From Syntrophobacteraceae bacterium (GTDB taxonomy: Bacteria > Desulfobacterota > Syntrophobacteria > Syntrophobacterales > Syntrophobacteraceae): 64,000 nucleotides of DNA. The DNA is taken from contig JALOPI010000024.1 in NCBI GenBank assembly GCA_025453975.1, positions 24,561 through 88,560 of the forward strand, read 5' to 3'. Below, piece by piece: positions 63,068 to 64,000 of the stretch (position 1 is the stretch's first letter; each line of letters begins with the position of its first letter). The translations under genes and the position numbers were made by a program. The notes below the pieces were generated by a model. The model saw only the letters and a program-made list of their open reading frames with translations, did not search any database and was not told the origin of the DNA.

Positions 63068-63733
63068 TTACCGGGTCAGTTCCCGGGGGAATTCCAGGAC
63101 GAGCGTCCCGTCGTCTTCCCAGGCCACCCGACTCTCGATGGTCTCCATGGCCGTGAGAAGATCCTGCCATTCCCCGCTGCGGCTCAGCTCCCCGCGAAAA
63201 TCGGCGTCCCCGGCAGCTTCACCACTCCATCCGAGGGTCACCATGGCCCGAGGCTCCCACTCGACCTTCCCCAGAACGTGGCTGCCGGGGCCCAGGTGAC
63301 TCCAGAGGACCTCGTAGGCTTTGAACAGGCTCAAAAGGAATGTCGTGGGGCAGCTCACCACCGTCACCTGGACGGGTGCCGCCTCGGCGCCGAGGGTCAC
63401 GCCCTTCACCCGCGCCAATCGCTCGGAAAGCAGGCAGACCTGGTCCACCGCGTCGTTGAGGTCGATGGTGGCCAGCGAATGATCCGGGCTGTGGGCGAGG
63501 CGGTTCATTCTCGTGGCCAGCTCCACCCCCCGGGACACCTGTTCCAGGATGGTGCCAACCCCCCGTTGAAAACGCGGCTGATGAGGAAAGGCCCCTTGGG
63601 GTGTCATGGCCAGAAGGTCTTCCATCAAGCCGGCAGTCTCCTTCACGATGGCGAGGACGTTCTTGAGCTCGTGGGTGAAGCTCGCCGCCACCCGCCCGAA
63701 AAAACGAAGCTCCAGCTCCCTTGCATGATCCAT
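63068..63733 (-). CDS. Histidine kinase-like protein with H-box but no recognisable ATPase domain
   Basis: 221 residues. The opening has GRVAASFTHELKNVLAIVKE (His about 21), a HisKA dimerisation/phosphotransfer H-box without any membrane helix or sensor before it. The rest (about 95-221) has the size of an HATPase domain but lacks the N, G1 and G2 boxes (no NAxxA/NNAID, DxGxG or GxGLGL). It could be a phosphotransfer partner (Hpt-like) instead of a kinase. It lies 120 bases upstream of the sigma-54 promoter and on the same strand. Confidence 0.75.
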   Translation of the reverse strand: MDHARELELRFFGRVAASFTHELKNVLAIVKETAGLMEDLLAMTPQGAFPHQPRFQRGVGTILEQVSRGVELATRMNRLAHSPDHSLATIDLNDAVDQVCLLSERLARVKGVTLGAEAAPVQVTVVSCPTTFLLSLFKAYEVLWSHLGPGSHVLGKVEWEPRAMVTLGWSGEAAGDADFRGELSRSGEWQDLLTAMETIESRVAWEDDGTLVLEFPRELTR

Positions 63734-63864
63734 GGCGTATCCTTTTGATGACCTGTCGAGCCAGTCATTCCATCCAACGGCCCGTGAGCTCTCTCGGGTG
63801 GGACCCGGGTGCGTGGATCAACGCTACCACCATTCCCCCATCCCCTGGTCCCGCTCTTTTCCCG

Positions 63865-63998
63865 GGAGGCTGTCCAAGAATTTGTCCTTGTCATTTCGAG
63901 CGGAGGGTAGCGACGAGAGAAATCTCGAGGAATCCAGTGATCACGAAAATCAAGATTTCTCGCTACCGCTCGAAATGACCGTTCTTGGACGGCCTCCT
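63865..63998. repeat. Inverted-repeat (MITE-like) element
   Basis: 134 bases with long mirrored arms. Outer parts GGAGGCTGTCCAAGAA (left) and TTCTTGGACGGCCTCC (right) match at 15 of 16. Further in, GTCATTTCGAGCGG..GTAGCGA..GAGAAATCT (left, to about 63924) is answered by AGATTTCTCGCTACCGCTCGAAATGAC (right, from about 63953). The centre has GTGATCAC. It has no coding content and lies at the window edge after the histidine kinase-like gene's upstream region. Confidence 0.8.
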
Positions 63999-64000
63999 AG

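Overview
The window is high-GC, densely coded chromosomal DNA from what looks like a sulfate-reducing Desulfobacterota (formerly Deltaproteobacteria). The best marker is a Tmc-type electron-transfer module at 42529-45004: a tetraheme cytochrome c3-like protein, an Fe-S/CCG protein and a cytochrome b-type membrane protein. It is supported by a complete tol-pal operon, several LIV-type transport genes, a sigma-54 regulator and many stand-alone response regulators. The genus cannot be named from the sequence alone. I found no rRNA, tRNA, CRISPR array, phage or transposase gene.

Layout. (1) 1-4004, minus strand: a hybrid ABC importer. It has a LIV-type binding protein, a Ssu/Tau-type permease and ATPase, an NrtA/NasS-like protein, and the start of a receiver-like protein cut by the window edge. 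(2) 4461-10853, minus: livKHMGF branched-chain amino acid importer followed by serA. (3) 11261-18147, plus: Kef-type antiporter, DUF3124 lipoprotein-like gene, alanine dehydrogenase, a GT5 glycogen synthase-like enzyme and a Met/Cys-metabolism PLP lyase. It converges on a broken cobalamin adenosyltransferase remnant. (4) 18531-27334: small conserved genes, a GAF-AAA+-Fis sigma-54 activator divergent from a coiled-coil and a ferritin-like gene, and a secreted FG-GAP propeller protein. (5) 27897-33834: an orphan GspE/PilB ATPase, a putative divergent RelA/SpoT-fold protein, an overlapping GNAT-M20 peptidase pair and an unknown gene. (6) 34356-42222, minus: MltD-like transglycosylase, Sir2 deacetylase and tolQ-tolR-tolA-tolB-pal-cpoB, with ndk upstream. 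(7) 42529-45004, minus: tmcC-tmcB-tmcA. (8) 45351-53521: caspase-FGE fusion, U32 peptidase/hydroxylase, purB, nfo and a left-handed beta-helix protein. (9) 53788-63733, minus: a signalling-transport cluster. (10) 63865-63998: a MITE-like inverted repeat.

The most interesting region is block 9. A single strand carries four receiver-only proteins with intact phosphorylation sites, one receiver-like protein that has lost its acceptor aspartate, a full membrane histidine kinase, a kinase-like protein with only the histidine-bearing half recognisable, a CBS-pair protein, a universal stress protein and two different anion/sodium transporter-family permeases. A textbook sigma-54 promoter (TGGCAC-N5-TTGC) precedes most of it. 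None of the response regulators has a DNA-binding output domain, so the cluster looks like a phospho-relay that acts on proteins, perhaps on the transporters. Other points worth attention are the RelA/SpoT-like protein with conserved acidic residues, the NasS/NasT-like pair built into the hybrid ABC operon, and the caspase-FGE fusion.
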